From: Oxalobacteraceae bacterium UBA6018
GTDB taxonomy: Bacteria > Pseudomonadota > Gammaproteobacteria > Burkholderiales > Burkholderiaceae_D
Direction of reading: 5' to 3'
Assembly (NCBI GenBank): GCA_002428015.1
Contig: DIZW01000068.1
Coordinates: 72,881-136,880 of the forward strand
DNA length: 64,000 nt
The position numbers and the translations under genes were made by a program. Of the stretch, positions 17,568-27,716 are shown piece by piece (the first letter of the stretch is position 1; the number at the start of each line of letters is the position of its first letter). The notes below the pieces were generated by a model. That model did not search any database. It saw only the letters and a program-made list of their open reading frames with translations, and was not told where the DNA came from.

Positions 17568-19082
17568 TTACTTCACGCCGTGCATCAGCTTCTGGATCAA
17601 TGGCGCGATCAGGAACAGCAGCAGGCCGCCGCCCATCAGCGACCAGAAGCCGAAGCTGTAGCCGCCGAGGGCCGAGGCGACCGACATGCCGCGCTCGCCG
17701 CTGACGTAGCTGGCGAAGATGCCCGACAGGTTGTTGCCGATGCCGGTCGAGAGGAACCAGCCGCCCATGCCCAGGCCCACCAGGCGCGTGGGCGCCAGCT
17801 TGGTCACCATCGACAGGCCGATCGGCGACAGGCACAGCTCGCCCACCGACTGGACCCAGTACACGGCGAACAGGATCCAGAACGGGATCTTGCCGACCGG
17901 GTCGACCAGGTAGGACAGGGCATACATCAACAAGCCGAAGGCGGCGCCGTTGAACAGCAGGCCGAGGCCGAACTTGCGCGGAATCGAAGGGTTCACGTGG
18001 CGCTGCGCCAGCAGCACCCAGATATAGGCGATGATGGGCGCGCACACGATGATGGCGATCGAATTGACGCTCTGGAACCAGGCGGTGGGGAACACGTCCA
18101 TGCCGAGGACGCCGGTCCGGTTGACGATGTTATCGGCTAAAAAGGTGAACGAGCTGCCGGCCTGCTCGAAGAACATCCAGAACAGGATATTGAAGGCGAA
18201 GATGATCATCATGGCGATGGTCTTGTCGCGCGCGACCTTGCCTTGCCGTATGCCTTCGACCATCAGCATGACGGCCAGCGCCACGAACAGCAGGGTCAGG
18301 ACGATCTGCAGGTTCTCGGCGCCGGCCTTGAGCAGGAAGTACACCAGCGGGATGACGCAAACGCCGCCCAGCGACACCATCGCCACGCGCATCGGGCTGG
18401 TGGCGTCGGGCGCCGGAGCGCCGATGCCCATGAGCGCGCGGCGCCCGATGGCGAACCACACGAGGCTGATCAGCATGCCGACGCCGGCGGCGATGAACAC
18501 CACCTTATAGGCCGGCACGTCGCCGGTGTTGAACACCTTCTGCGCCAGCACCTGGGTCAGGATAGGGGCCACGAAGGCGCCCGCGTTGATGCCCATGTAG
18601 AAGATGGTGAAGCCGCTGTCGCGCCGCGCGTCGTTGATCGCATACAGCTTGCCGACCATGGTCGAGACGTTCGGCTTGAACAGGCCGTTGCCGACGATGA
18701 TGGTGGCCAGGCCCAGCTTGAAAATGTCGGGATTGGGCAGGGCGATGGCGAACAGGCCGGCGGCCATGAAGACCGCGCCGACCAGGATCGAACGCTGGTA
18801 GCCGATCACGCGGTCGGCGATGTAGCCGCCGAAGACGGCGCCGGCGTACACCAGCGCGAGGTAGGAACCGTAGGTGAGGTTGGCGACTTGCTGGCCAGCC
18901 GGGTCGCCGGCGTAGAACTGGCTGACGATGTACAGGACCAGGGCCCAGCGAATGCCGTAGAACGCGAAGCGCTCCCAGAATTCGGTCATGAATAGCATCC
19001 ACAACGGCGCTGGATGCCCCAGGAACTGTTTGAACTGGGGGATCTTGACTTCCGGGGTGGGGATGGTAGCGGCACCGCTCAT
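17568..19082 (-). CDS. POT/PTR family peptide transporter
   Basis: This encodes a 504-residue proton-coupled di/tripeptide symporter of the major facilitator superfamily. The ExxER proton-coupling motif is visible in TEFWERFAFYG near residue 32. The family signatures GNGLFKPNVSTMVGKLY and FYMGINAGAFVAPIL follow. About 14 hydrophobic helices fit the family. I chose the ATG at 19082 (MSGAATIP) because AGGAGAAACCGC precedes it; an open extension of 71 codons upstream lacks membrane or domain sequence. With the OPT transporter nearby, this is the second peptide importer in the region. Confidence 0.93.
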   Translation of the reverse strand: MSGAATIPTPEVKIPQFKQFLGHPAPLWMLFMTEFWERFAFYGIRWALVLYIVSQFYAGDPAGQQVANLTYGSYLALVYAGAVFGGYIADRVIGYQRSILVGAVFMAAGLFAIALPNPDIFKLGLATIIVGNGLFKPNVSTMVGKLYAINDARRDSGFTIFYMGINAGAFVAPILTQVLAQKVFNTGDVPAYKVVFIAAGVGMLISLVWFAIGRRALMGIGAPAPDATSPMRVAMVSLGGVCVIPLVYFLLKAGAENLQIVLTLLFVALAVMLMVEGIRQGKVARDKTIAMMIIFAFNILFWMFFEQAGSSFTFLADNIVNRTGVLGMDVFPTAWFQSVNSIAIIVCAPIIAYIWVLLAQRHVNPSIPRKFGLGLLFNGAAFGLLMYALSYLVDPVGKIPFWILFAVYWVQSVGELCLSPIGLSMVTKLAPTRLVGLGMGGWFLSTGIGNNLSGIFASYVSGERGMSVASALGGYSFGFWSLMGGGLLLFLIAPLIQKLMHGVK

Positions 19083-19458
19083 GCGGTTTCTCCTGAATTG
19101 GTTATGGTTGGATAAATCATAGTTGGCAAGCCCCGGCTTGTGGCCCGGGCGATCCAATGGCCTGCATTCTAATGGAAATCGGCAGCGCTTCAGCGTTTTT
19201 TTGCCACCTGTGCTAGATATCTCAACATCGTGGGCGGGCCCGCGCCGGCGCGCATTCTCCGGCCCCAAGTCGGGCGAGTTGTCGTATATTGGCACTGCAG
19301 GCTTATTGTTTTATCGAATCTGGGGAATCCCGAAAACCGGCTGCGCGGGGAAGCATCGCGCCGCGATGCGCACGCTCGCTTTGTGCGCTGCGCTTCCGAG
19401 CAAACGTTCACCGCTCGCCAAGGTTTTTCGATCCCCCTCTGAATAAGGAATCCGTACC
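19083..19458. other. Divergent intergenic region, POT / ppnN
   Basis: These 376 bp separate the divergent POT and ppnN starts. Open frames on both strands are short and have no family signal. The half nearer ppnN holds a possible sigma-70 promoter, listed separately, and AAGGA 14 bases before the ppnN start. I see no riboswitch-like structure. Confidence 0.5.
19289..19317 (+). promoter_or_regulatory. Predicted sigma-70 promoter of ppnN
   Basis: TTGGCA at 19289-19294 and TATCGA at 19312-19317 are separated by 17 bases, the optimum for sigma-70. They lie about 140 bp upstream of the ppnN start. The match is by eye only. Confidence 0.35.
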
Positions 19459-20830
19459 ATGGAACACGAAGTCGTCGATACCCTGATTTCGCCGGAAGGC
19501 CGGTTGGAAGTGCTCTCTAAAGCGGAAGTCAACAAATTGCTCGACACGAGCCAAGGCGGCCTGTATCAAATCTTCCGCAACTGCGCGCTGGCCGTGCTCA
19601 ATTGCGGCAGCTCGATTGACGACGGCAAGGAACTGCTCGAACGTTATAAATCGTTTGATATCAGCATCGTGCAGCGCGAGCGTGGTATCAAGCTTGAAAT
19701 CAAGGGCGCGCCGGCGATCGCTTTCGTCGACGGCAAAATGATCAAGGGTATCCACGAACATTTGTTCGCGGTGCTGCGCGACATCGTCTTCGTGAGTAAT
19801 GAAGTCACCGATAACCCGAAATTCGACATGAGCCGGACCGAGGGCATTACCGATTCGGTGTTTCATATCCTGCGCAATGCGAACGTGCTGCAGCCGCAGC
19901 GCAATCCCAACCTGGTGGTGTGCTGGGGCGGCCATTCGATCAACCGGGTCGAATACAATTATTCGAAGGAAGTCGGCTACCAGCTTGGCCTGCGCGATCT
20001 CGACATCTGCACCGGCTGCGGCCCGGGCGCGATGAAGGGGCCGATGAAAGGGGCGACCATCGGGCACGCCAAGCAGCGCCTGACAGGCGGGCGCTATTTG
20101 GGTATTTCCGAGCCGGGTATTATCGCGGCCGAATCGCCCAACCCGATCGTCAACGACCTGGTGATCATGCCCGATATCGAAAAGCGCCTGGAAGCGTTCG
20201 TGCGCACCGGGCATGGCATCGTGGTGTTTCCCGGCGGCGCCGGCACCGCCGAGGAGATCCTGTACATCCTCGGCATCCTGCTCCATCCGGACAACGCCGA
20301 GATGCCTTTCCCGCTGGTGTTCACCGGGCCGGAATCCTCGCGCGAGTATTTCACGCACATTTAACGAGTTTATCGGCGGGACCCTGGGCGAGGAGGCGCA
20401 GAAGCGCTACAAGATCATCATCGACGATCCCGAACTGGTGGCCAAGGAAATGCAAACCGGGATCAAGCAGGTGCGCGAATTCCGCAAGTCGCGCAGCGAT
20501 GCGTATTACTTCAACTGGCTGCTCAGGATCGACGAGGAATTCCAGCGTCCATTCAAGCCGACCCACGAGAACATGCGCAACCTGAAGCTGCACAAGAACC
20601 AGGAAACCCACCTGCTGGCGGCCAATCTGCGGCGCGCCTTCTCCGGCGTTGTGGCTGGCAACGTCAAGGACGAAGGCATCCGCGCCATCGAAAAGTATGG
20701 CCACTTCGAGATCCATGGCGACCTGGCGATCATGGGGCCGATGGACGAGCTGCTGGCCTCGTTCGTGGCGCAGAGCCGCATGAAGCTGCCGGGCAAGACC
20801 TACACGCCTTGCTACCGCGTGGTGAAATAG
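19459..20830 (+). pseudogene. ppnN: Pyrimidine/purine nucleotide monophosphate nucleosidase, frameshifted
   Basis: PpnN (YgdH, LOG-like family) cleaves nucleoside monophosphates to base and ribose 5-phosphate and binds (p)ppGpp in E. coli. The gene is recognisable over its whole length (456 residues when repaired; E. coli 454). An N-terminal domain is followed by the catalytic Rossmann domain with the PGGAGTAEE motif near residue 255, and by the C-terminal domain ending TPCYRVVK. Translation from 19459 stops at TAA 20362-20364, after EYFTHI. The +1 frame continues NEFIGGTLGEEAQKRYKIII without gap. Deleting one T from TTT at 20360-20362 restores the frame. Conservation on both sides suggests a recent mutation or a sequence error. 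Confidence 0.85.
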
Positions 20831-20838
20831 GCTGGCAT

Positions 20839-20868
20839 CGCGGCCGCGTGCAGGTGGACGCGGCCGCG
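20839..20868. terminator. GC-rich hairpin between convergent genes
   Basis: CGCGGCCGCGT (20839-20849) and ACGCGGCCGCG (20858-20868) form a perfect 11-bp stem with an 8-base loop. It sits between the ppnN stop and the stop of the convergent CDF gene. No T run follows on either strand, so it may be a bidirectional transcript-end or 3'-protecting hairpin rather than a classic intrinsic terminator. Confidence 0.5.
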
Positions 20869-20879
20869 CTCGCTGTAGC

Positions 20880-21797
20880 CTAGGCGGCCGGCGCCGGCGT
20901 CGTGTGGGACTCGATGAACACGCGCTTTACTTTCGGAAAGCGCTCCTTGATGGACTGGTCGATGTCGTTGAACAGCTGATGCACGTTGGCCCGGTCGAAC
21001 TCGGGCGCGACGTGCAGGCTGATATTGACGAGGATGTAGTCCGGGCCCACGTGCATGCTCAGGATTTCGTTGACCTGGTCGACCTGGAAATTCGACTCGA
21101 TCAATGCGCGTATCGCCTCCACCACCTCGCGGTTGGCGCTCTCGCCGATCAGCAGGCCCTTGCTCTCCTTGGCCAGCCAGACCGCCACGGCGGCCAGGAT
21201 CAGGCCGATGACGACGGAGGCGACGCCGTCGTAGACCGGGTTACCGGTCAGCTGGCCGAGCGCGATGCCGGCCAGCGCCACCAGCAGGCCGAGCAGGGCG
21301 GCGCTGTCCTCCAGCACCACCGTGAACACGGTCGGGTCCTTGCCGTGGCGGATCGCGTCGATATAGCTGCGGCCGTGGCGCTGCTTGCGGAACTGCTTGA
21401 TGGCGAAGAACCACGATCCGCCCTCGAACAGCAGCGCCAGGCCGATCACGATGTAGTTGAGGGTGACGTCCTCGACCGGCGTGGGATGGCGCAGGTGGTG
21501 CACCCCTTCGTACAGCGACACGCCGGCGCCGAGCGCGAACACCATCAGCGCGACGACGAAACTCCAGAAATAGACTTCCTTGCCGCGGCCGAAGGGAAAG
21601 CGCGCGTCGGCCGGTTTCCTGGACTGGCGCATGCCGTACAACAGCAGGATCTCGTTGCCGGTATCGACCAGCGAATGCACGCCTTCGGACAACATGGCCG
21701 AACTGCCGCCGAGCGCGGCCGCCACCAGCTTGGTGACGGCGATCAGCAGGTTGCCGATCAGGGCCGCATAGACGGTTTTCTTGTTGCCTTCTGCCAT
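20880..21797 (-). CDS. Cation diffusion facilitator family transporter
   Basis: This encodes a 305-residue inner-membrane divalent-cation/proton antiporter. Six hydrophobic helices carry the family metal-site segments SEGVHSLVDTGNE near residue 40 and LEDSAALLG near residue 160. A cytoplasmic ferredoxin-like C-terminal domain follows (about residues 210-300, including ILSMHVGPDYILVNISLHV). Zn, Fe, Mn and Co are known family substrates and the metal cannot be assigned here. I chose the ATG at 21797 (MAEGNKK). The upstream open extension of 88 codons is poorly conserved in character and has no ribosome site. Confidence 0.9.
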   Translation of the reverse strand: MAEGNKKTVYAALIGNLLIAVTKLVAAALGGSSAMLSEGVHSLVDTGNEILLLYGMRQSRKPADARFPFGRGKEVYFWSFVVALMVFALGAGVSLYEGVHHLRHPTPVEDVTLNYIVIGLALLFEGGSWFFAIKQFRKQRHGRSYIDAIRHGKDPTVFTVVLEDSAALLGLLVALAGIALGQLTGNPVYDGVASVVIGLILAAVAVWLAKESKGLLIGESANREVVEAIRALIESNFQVDQVNEILSMHVGPDYILVNISLHVAPEFDRANVHQLFNDIDQSIKERFPKVKRVFIESHTTPAPAA

Positions 21798-22158
21798 CGG
21801 GGTCCTGTTGACTGTTCGGAGTGGCGGTCGCTGGGACCGGCCACCCGGTTGCGGCCACAAGCTCAGCCAGATTGACAATGCGACATTAATACCAAAGTTC
21901 GTCCGGACGGGCCGCACGTTAGCGCAGGACGGCCGCAGCGCGCCATTCTCACGTGAAGGCGCGCAAGCGGCCGGGACCGTGGTCTGGTTGCGTGAATATA
22001 CGCGCACGTTCCGGGGATGCAAGCTTATCTTTCGCACAAAATGCTGGCATAAAATGCACACATAATCACATAGTTATTGCGCTTGTGAAACATTCAAGGT
22101 ATCTTCCAGTTACGCATATTTACCTTGCGCCAACGCTCTCGTCGCGCCGGCGAGAATC
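21798..22158. other. Divergent intergenic region, CDF / diguanylate cyclase
   Basis: There is no gene in these 361 bp. The right half (22020-22120) is clearly AT-rich compared with its surroundings and is the likely promoter zone for the cyclase. I could not define a -35/-10 pair or a known operator. Confidence 0.45.
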
Positions 22159-23517
22159 TTGAGCAATAAACCGATGGACCTCTCTTCCCGCGTTCTAGCG
22201 TATATGAATTACGCACTTGCCATGCTGCTAGCGCTGACGGTGGGCTTGCTGGTATGGCATCATTACGGGATGGAACGGGTGCTGGAACTGTCCGACCGTA
22301 CCCATGCGCACGTGGACGTGGTGGACGACCGTATCATGCAGGGCGCCAGCGTGGCCACCCTCGCGCACGAGGGCGGGGCCATGCGCATGCGCTGCCAGTT
22401 GTCGCACAAGATCTCCTGGCCCGACTGCAAGTACATGTTCTTCCTCAGCGACACTGCGGCCGGGATCGATCTGTCGCAGTTCGACTCCGTCAGCCTGGAC
22501 CTGCGCTTCCACGGCCCGGGCCGGCCTGCGCTGCGCGTCATGATCATGAATTTCGAACCCGGCATTTCGACCATCAACGACTGGATGTCGCAAAAGATCA
22601 ATGAAGTGAGCTTCGACGTGCCGGTCGACGGCGTGGTCACCGTGCCGCTGCGCGTGTTCCATACCGCCACCTGGTGGACCGAGATGCGCAAGATTCCGCT
22701 AGCCCATACTGACATGCGGATGGATAACGCGACACGTTTCGAAGTGATGACCGACGCGACGGCCGAGGCGGGCCAGTACGTGATTGACTTGCGCGCGGTG
22801 CGCTTTTACGGCAAGTGGATCAGCCAGAACCACCTCTTGATGATCCTGGTCGGCGTGTGGATCGCCTTCGCCGTCACCTGGCCGGTGCTGGCGGCCGTGC
22901 AGCTGCGCGCCCAGCTGGGCAGCAGCCGCAAGCGCCTCAGGCTGCTGGGCGAAATCAACCGCGCCCTGCACCTCGAGACGCGCGAACTGGCCGGCCAGGC
23001 CCACACCGATCCGCTCACCGGCGCCCTGAACCGCCAAGGCCTGCGCGCGGCCCTGATGAACACGTCGAGCATGCTGATCGAACCGATGTCGGTCATCTTC
23101 GTGGACATCGATTACTTCAAGCGCATCAACGACCAGCACGGCCACGAAGTGGGCGACGCGGTGCTGCGCGACTTCGCCATCGCCGTCAACGCCGGCATCC
23201 GCTCGAGCGACAAGCTGGTGCGCTGGGGCGGGGAAGAATTCCTGATCATCTGCCCCAGCACCGCGCTCGAGCAGGCCCGCGCGCTGGCCGAGAAGCTGCG
23301 CCTGGCGCTGCCGGACCATCAGTGGCCGGCCGGCTTGCATGTGACGTCCTCGTTCGGCGTGGCGGCACGGTTCGCCGACGAAGAAATCGGCGCCGTCATC
23401 AAGCGCGCCGACAGCGCGCTGTACCGCGCCAAGGCCAACGGGCGCGACCGGGTGGAGGTGGCACTGCCCGACCTGTTGATCGAACAGTGCGCCAACCCCC
23501 TGGTCGGCGTGGACTAA
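22159..23517 (+). CDS. Membrane-anchored diguanylate cyclase (GGDEF)
   Basis: This encodes a 452-residue protein that makes cyclic di-GMP from two GTP. A first membrane helix (residues 12-30) and a second near 230-252 enclose a periplasmic domain of about 200 residues of unknown fold. A short coil leads into a GGDEF domain starting near DPLTGALNR (residue 285). The active-site motif is GGEEF near residue 356. RSSD upstream of it fits the RxxD inhibitory site, so feedback inhibition is expected. There is no EAL domain. Translation starts at TTG 22159 or ATG 22174, both before the first helix; the choice is uncertain. It ends 8 bp before the convergent oxidoreductase stop. Confidence 0.92.
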   Translation: MSNKPMDLSSRVLAYMNYALAMLLALTVGLLVWHHYGMERVLELSDRTHAHVDVVDDRIMQGASVATLAHEGGAMRMRCQLSHKISWPDCKYMFFLSDTAAGIDLSQFDSVSLDLRFHGPGRPALRVMIMNFEPGISTINDWMSQKINEVSFDVPVDGVVTVPLRVFHTATWWTEMRKIPLAHTDMRMDNATRFEVMTDATAEAGQYVIDLRAVRFYGKWISQNHLLMILVGVWIAFAVTWPVLAAVQLRAQLGSSRKRLRLLGEINRALHLETRELAGQAHTDPLTGALNRQGLRAALMNTSSMLIEPMSVIFVDIDYFKRINDQHGHEVGDAVLRDFAIAVNAGIRSSDKLVRWGGEEFLIICPSTALEQARALAEKLRLALPDHQWPAGLHVTSSFGVAARFADEEIGAVIKRADSALYRAKANGRDRVEVALPDLLIEQCANPLVGVD

Positions 23518-23525
23518 GCCGGCGC

Positions 23526-24686
23526 CTAGCCGGCCAGCGAGACCCAGCGTGCGTCGCCGCGGTGGCTCTCGATCACCGCATCGATAAAGCGCAGCCCGTC
23601 CACCCCATCGTCGACCGTCGGCAGCGCGCCAGCCTCCGGCGCGGCGCCGGCCTCGCGCGCGTGGATCTGCGCGGCCGCTTCGCGGTACAGGTGGGCGAAC
23701 GCTTCGATGAAGCCTTCCGGATGACCTGACGGAATGCGGGTGGCTGCTTGCGCCGCGGCCCCGCGCACGCGCCCGCGCGTGAGCCGCTCGGCGCAGCCCC
23801 CCTGCGGCGTGACCCACAGCGCGTTTGGATTCTCCTGGTCGAACGCCAGGCTGGCCTTGGAGCCGAACACGCGCAGCTTGAGGGCATTCTCGCAGCCGGT
23901 CGCCATCTGGCTCGACCACAGCATGCCGCGCGCGCCGTTCGCGTAGCGCAGCATCACCTGCACATGGTCGTCCACCCGGCGCCCGGGCGTGAACGCGTGC
24001 AGCTCGGCCAGCACCTGGCTGGGCAGCATGCCGGCCACGAAACCGGCCAGATGGTAGGCGTGGGTGCCGATGTCGCCCAGGCAGCCGGCCGGGCCGGCGC
24101 GCAGCGGGTCGTTGTGCCAGTTGTTCTCCTGGTAGTCGCGGCCCTGGTTGGCCGCCTCGGCCAGCCAGTCCTGGGCGTATTCCACCTGCACCAGGCGCAC
24201 CTCGCCGATGTCGCCGGCGGCGACCATGGCGCGCGCGTGGCGCACCATCGGGTAGCCCGCGTACACGTGGGTGAGCGCGAACACCCGGTTGCGCGCGTGC
24301 GCGAGGGCCGCCAGCGCTTCGCCTTCGGCCAGCGAGATGGCCAGCGGCTTGTCGCAGATGACGTGGATGCCCGCTTCGAGGAAGGCGCTGGCGACGGGCG
24401 CATGCAGGTAGTTGGGCGTGACGATGGCCACCGCGTCGATGCCGTCGGCGCGGGCCGCTTCGCGCCTGGCCATCTCACGGTAGTCGCTGTAGGCGCGCGC
24501 CGGATCCAGGCCGATCGCGGCGGCGCTGGCGGCGGCCCGTTCCGGCTGGCTCGAGAGGGCGCCGGCCACCAGCTCGTAACAGTCGTCCAGGCGCGCGGCC
24601 ATGCGGTGCACGGCGCCGATGAAGGCGCCGTCGCCGCCGCCGACCATGCCCAGCTTGAGGCGTCGTTGTGAAGTCATCGTAGTCAT
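23526..24686 (-). CDS. Gfo/Idh/MocA family oxidoreductase
   Basis: This encodes a 386-residue cytoplasmic NAD(P)-dependent sugar or cyclitol oxidoreductase. The N-terminal Rossmann motif appears as MVGGGDGAFIGAVHR, and the family EKP motif as CDKPLA near residue 113. The C-terminal catalytic domain includes GDIGTHAYHLAGF with the expected DxxxH. The ATG at 24686 overlaps the stop of the upstream isomerase gene (ATGA), so translation is coupled. It is the last gene of the leftward carbohydrate operon. In known 3-keto-glycoside pathways such an enzyme reduces a 3-keto sugar or oxidises the glycoside; this role is inferred from context. Confidence 0.92.
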   Translation of the reverse strand: MTTMTSQRRLKLGMVGGGDGAFIGAVHRMAARLDDCYELVAGALSSQPERAAASAAAIGLDPARAYSDYREMARREAARADGIDAVAIVTPNYLHAPVASAFLEAGIHVICDKPLAISLAEGEALAALAHARNRVFALTHVYAGYPMVRHARAMVAAGDIGEVRLVQVEYAQDWLAEAANQGRDYQENNWHNDPLRAGPAGCLGDIGTHAYHLAGFVAGMLPSQVLAELHAFTPGRRVDDHVQVMLRYANGARGMLWSSQMATGCENALKLRVFGSKASLAFDQENPNALWVTPQGGCAERLTRGRVRGAAAQAATRIPSGHPEGFIEAFAHLYREAAAQIHAREAGAAPEAGALPTVDDGVDGLRFIDAVIESHRGDARWVSLAG

Positions 24687-25735
24687 TCCAGTCCAAGCAG
24701 GGAGCGCACCTGGCGCAGGTCGGCGCCGCTGCCGGCGAAGTCGTCGAAGGCGCGTTCGGCGACCCGGATGATATGCCGCCGGATGAAGTCCGCGCCTTCG
24801 CGCGCGCCGTCCTCGGGATGCTTGAGGCAGCATTCCCATTCCAGCACGGCCCAGCCGGGATAGTCGTACTGGGCCAGCTTGGAGAAGATGGCGCCGAAGT
24901 CGATCTGGCCGTCGCCAAGGGAACGGAAGCGACCGGCGCGGTCCTGCCAGTCGCTGTAGCCGCCGTACACACCCTGGCGGCCGTTGGGGCGGAACTCGGC
25001 GTCCTTGACGTGGAAGGCCTTGATGCGCTCGTGGTAGATGTCGATGAAGGCCAGGTAGTCGAGCTGCTGCAGGACGAAGTGGCTGGGGTCGTACAAGATG
25101 CAGGCGCGCCGGTGCCCGCCCACCACGTCCAGGAAGCGCTCGAAGCTGACGCCGTCGTGCAGGTCCTCGCCCGGATGCAGCTCGTAGCACAGGTCCACGC
25201 CGGCGTCCTCGAACACTTCCAGGATAGGGCGCCAGCGCCGCCCCAGTTCGGCGTAGGCCTCGTCCACCAGTCCGGCCGGGCGCTGCGGCCACGGGTACAG
25301 GTAAGGCCAGGCCAGCGCGCCCGAGAAGCTGGCGTGGGCGGCCAGGCCAAGCCGGCGCGAGGCGCGCGCGGCGCTTTTGAGCTGGGCGGTGGCCCACGCC
25401 GTGCGCGCGGCCGGGTCGCCCCGCACATGGGGCGCTGCGAAGCCGTCGAACAGGGCGTCATAGGCTGGGTGCACCGCCACCAGCTGGCCCTGCAGATGGG
25501 TGGACAGCTCGCTGATCTGCAGGCCGTGCCCGGCCAGCAGGCCCGTCACCTCGTCGCAATAGGTCTGGCTGTCGGCCGCCAGCTCCAGGTCAAACAGGCG
25601 CCGGTCACAGGGAAGCTGGATGGCTTGGTAGCCCAGGCCCGCGGCCCAGCCGGCCAGGTGGGCTAGCGTGTCGAACGGAACCTCGGGGCCCATGAACTGG
25701 GCCAGGAAGATCGCCGGCCCCTTGATGGTTTTCAT
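24683..25735 (-). CDS. Sugar phosphate isomerase/epimerase, cytoplasmic
   Basis: This encodes a 350-residue TIM-barrel protein of the AP-endonuclease-2-like family, which contains xylose isomerase-like isomerases, epimerases and lyases. Metal-ligand segments visible are CYELHPGEDLHDG near residue 183, ILYDPSHF near 217, IKAFHVKDAEF near 240 and AVLEWECCLKH near 300. No signal peptide is present, so unlike its paralogue at 29215 it acts in the cytoplasm. It overlaps the Gfo/Idh/MocA gene by 4 bp and follows the binding-protein gene by 15 bp. In related loci such proteins act on 3-keto sugars; that is inference here. Confidence 0.9.
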   Translation of the reverse strand: MKTIKGPAIFLAQFMGPEVPFDTLAHLAGWAAGLGYQAIQLPCDRRLFDLELAADSQTYCDEVTGLLAGHGLQISELSTHLQGQLVAVHPAYDALFDGFAAPHVRGDPAARTAWATAQLKSAARASRRLGLAAHASFSGALAWPYLYPWPQRPAGLVDEAYAELGRRWRPILEVFEDAGVDLCYELHPGEDLHDGVSFERFLDVVGGHRRACILYDPSHFVLQQLDYLAFIDIYHERIKAFHVKDAEFRPNGRQGVYGGYSDWQDRAGRFRSLGDGQIDFGAIFSKLAQYDYPGWAVLEWECCLKHPEDGAREGADFIRRHIIRVAERAFDDFAGSGADLRQVRSLLGLE

Positions 25736-25750
25736 GCGCTGTCCTTGTTG

Positions 25751-26701
25751 TCAGTAGGGCGAATTGGGGAAGTAGAACTGGCGCGCGTTGGCGCGCGTGA
25801 TCAGCACCGACGGCACGATGGTCTGGGCCGGCAGCGCCTGGCCCTTCAGCCGCGCGCTGGCGGTCATCTTGATGGCGTCGTAGATGAACTTGGGCGAGTA
25901 GGACACATTGGCCTGCACCAGCTTGTCGCCGTCGATGATCTTCCTGACCGCGGCCTTGGCGCCGGCGCCGCCGAAGACCTCCTTGACGTCGGTGCGCTTG
26001 GCCTGCCCGATCGCCTTGAGCACGCCGATGGCCATATCGTCGTCGGCGGCCCACACCGCGTCGATCTGCTTGAAACGGGTCAGGTAGTCCTGCATGACCT
26101 TGAAGGCGTCGTCGCGGTTCCAGTTGCCGTATTTGGTGTCGAGGATATGCACGCCCGGGTGCTTGCGCATCTCGGCGTTGAAGGCGTCCACGCGCTCGTT
26201 GTCGATGGTGCTGGGCATGCCGCGCAGCACCACGATATTGCCCTTGCCGACCAGGCGCTGGGCCAGGTACTCGGCCGGCAGGCGGCCGAAGGCGACGTTG
26301 TCGCCGGCCACGTAGGCGTCCTGGGCGTTCGGGTTGGTCAGGCCGCGATCGACCACGGTGACATACACGCCCTTGCGCTTCAACTGGCTGACCGGCTGGG
26401 TCAGCGAGGCCGATTCGATCGGGAAGATCACCAGCGCGTTGATCTTGTTCACCACTAGCATGTCCTGCAGCTGGTTGGCCTGCTCGGGCGTGCTGGCGGC
26501 CGTCTTGATGATGATCTTGAGGGTCGGATTGGCGGCCTCCAGCTCCTCCTTGGCCTGGTTGGCCCACCAGACGACGCCGGCGGTGAAGCCGTGGGTGGCG
26601 GTGGGAATGGCCACCCCGAGGGTGACTTTTTCGGCCGCGATGGCGGCCTGGCAGCTCAGCGCCACCAGACAGGCGCTGGCGATACGGGTCATGATGTGCA
26701 T
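25751..26701 (-). CDS. Sugar ABC transporter substrate-binding protein
   Basis: This encodes a 316-residue periplasmic binding protein of the ribose/galactose (peripla_BP_4) type. A signal peptide (residues 1-22, cleavage after QAAIA) precedes a mature start at AEKVTLGVAIP. Family positions include TASTPEQANQLQDMLVVNKINALVI and VWAADDDMAIGVLKAI. It delivers a sugar to the permease and ATPase encoded just upstream, 24 bp away. A second possible start, Met4, would not change the signal peptide materially. Confidence 0.92.
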   Translation of the reverse strand: MHIMTRIASACLVALSCQAAIAAEKVTLGVAIPTATHGFTAGVVWWANQAKEELEAANPTLKIIIKTAASTPEQANQLQDMLVVNKINALVIFPIESASLTQPVSQLKRKGVYVTVVDRGLTNPNAQDAYVAGDNVAFGRLPAEYLAQRLVGKGNIVVLRGMPSTIDNERVDAFNAEMRKHPGVHILDTKYGNWNRDDAFKVMQDYLTRFKQIDAVWAADDDMAIGVLKAIGQAKRTDVKEVFGGAGAKAAVRKIIDGDKLVQANVSYSPKFIYDAIKMTASARLKGQALPAQTIVPSVLITRANARQFYFPNSPY

Positions 26702-26725
26702 GAAGGGTTCCTTCGGTAAGTTCGG

Positions 26726-27716
26726 TTAGGTCTGGCGGCGTCCGCGCTGCAGGTAGGCCACGGTGATGATCACCACGCCCTGCACCGCCGCGTTGAGATG
26801 GACGCTGATGATGCTGGTCAGGTTGAGGATGTTGCCGATCACGGAGAGCAGGATCGCGCCCACCACGGTGCCCAGGATGCGTCCGGCGCCGCCCTTGAGC
26901 GAGGTGCCGCCTACCACCACCGCGGCGATGGCTTCGAGCTCCCACAGGATGCCGGTGGTGGGCGTGGCCGAGCCCAGGCGTGGCACGTACAGGATGGTGG
27001 CGATGGCAACGCACACGCCCAGCAGCAGGTAGGTCAGCACCTTCACACGGTCGACCCGGATGGCGGCGTAGCGCGCCACCTGTTCGTTCGAGCCGATCGC
27101 CTGCACGTGCTGGCCGAACGCGGTCCGGTTGAGGATCACGGCGCCGGCCAGCGCCACCAGCGCGAACGCCCACACGGGAATCGGCACCCCCGCCACGCTC
27201 TGGTAGTACAGCGGGCTGTAGGCGTCGGACAGGGTGGACTCGAGGGTGAGCGCGCCGCCGTCGGACAGGTAGGTGAGCAGGGCGCGGAAGATGCCCAGCG
27301 TGCCGAGGGTGACGATGAAGGGTTCGATGCGCCCGCGCGTGATCAGCAGGCCATGGGCGCAGCCGAACGCCGCGCCCATCAGCAGGGCCAGCGCCATGCC
27401 GAAGGCCACCACCATCAGCGGGCCGGGCGCCGCGCGGGCCGCCAGGGTGTTCATGGCCATGATCATGGCGCCGGCGATGATGGCCGCCATCGAGCCGACC
27501 GACAGGTCGATGCCGCCCGAGACGATCACGAAGGTCATGCCGACGGCGATGATGCCGATGAAGGCGGTGCGGGTGAGCACGTTCATCAGGTTGTCGAGCG
27601 TGGCGAAGTCGGGGTTTAGCAGGGTGCCGGCCACGCACAGCAGGATCAGGGCCAGCAGCGGGCCCAAGCCCTTGAGGCGGTGCAGCGGCAGGGGCCAGGC
27701 CCAGGCCGGAGTGCCC

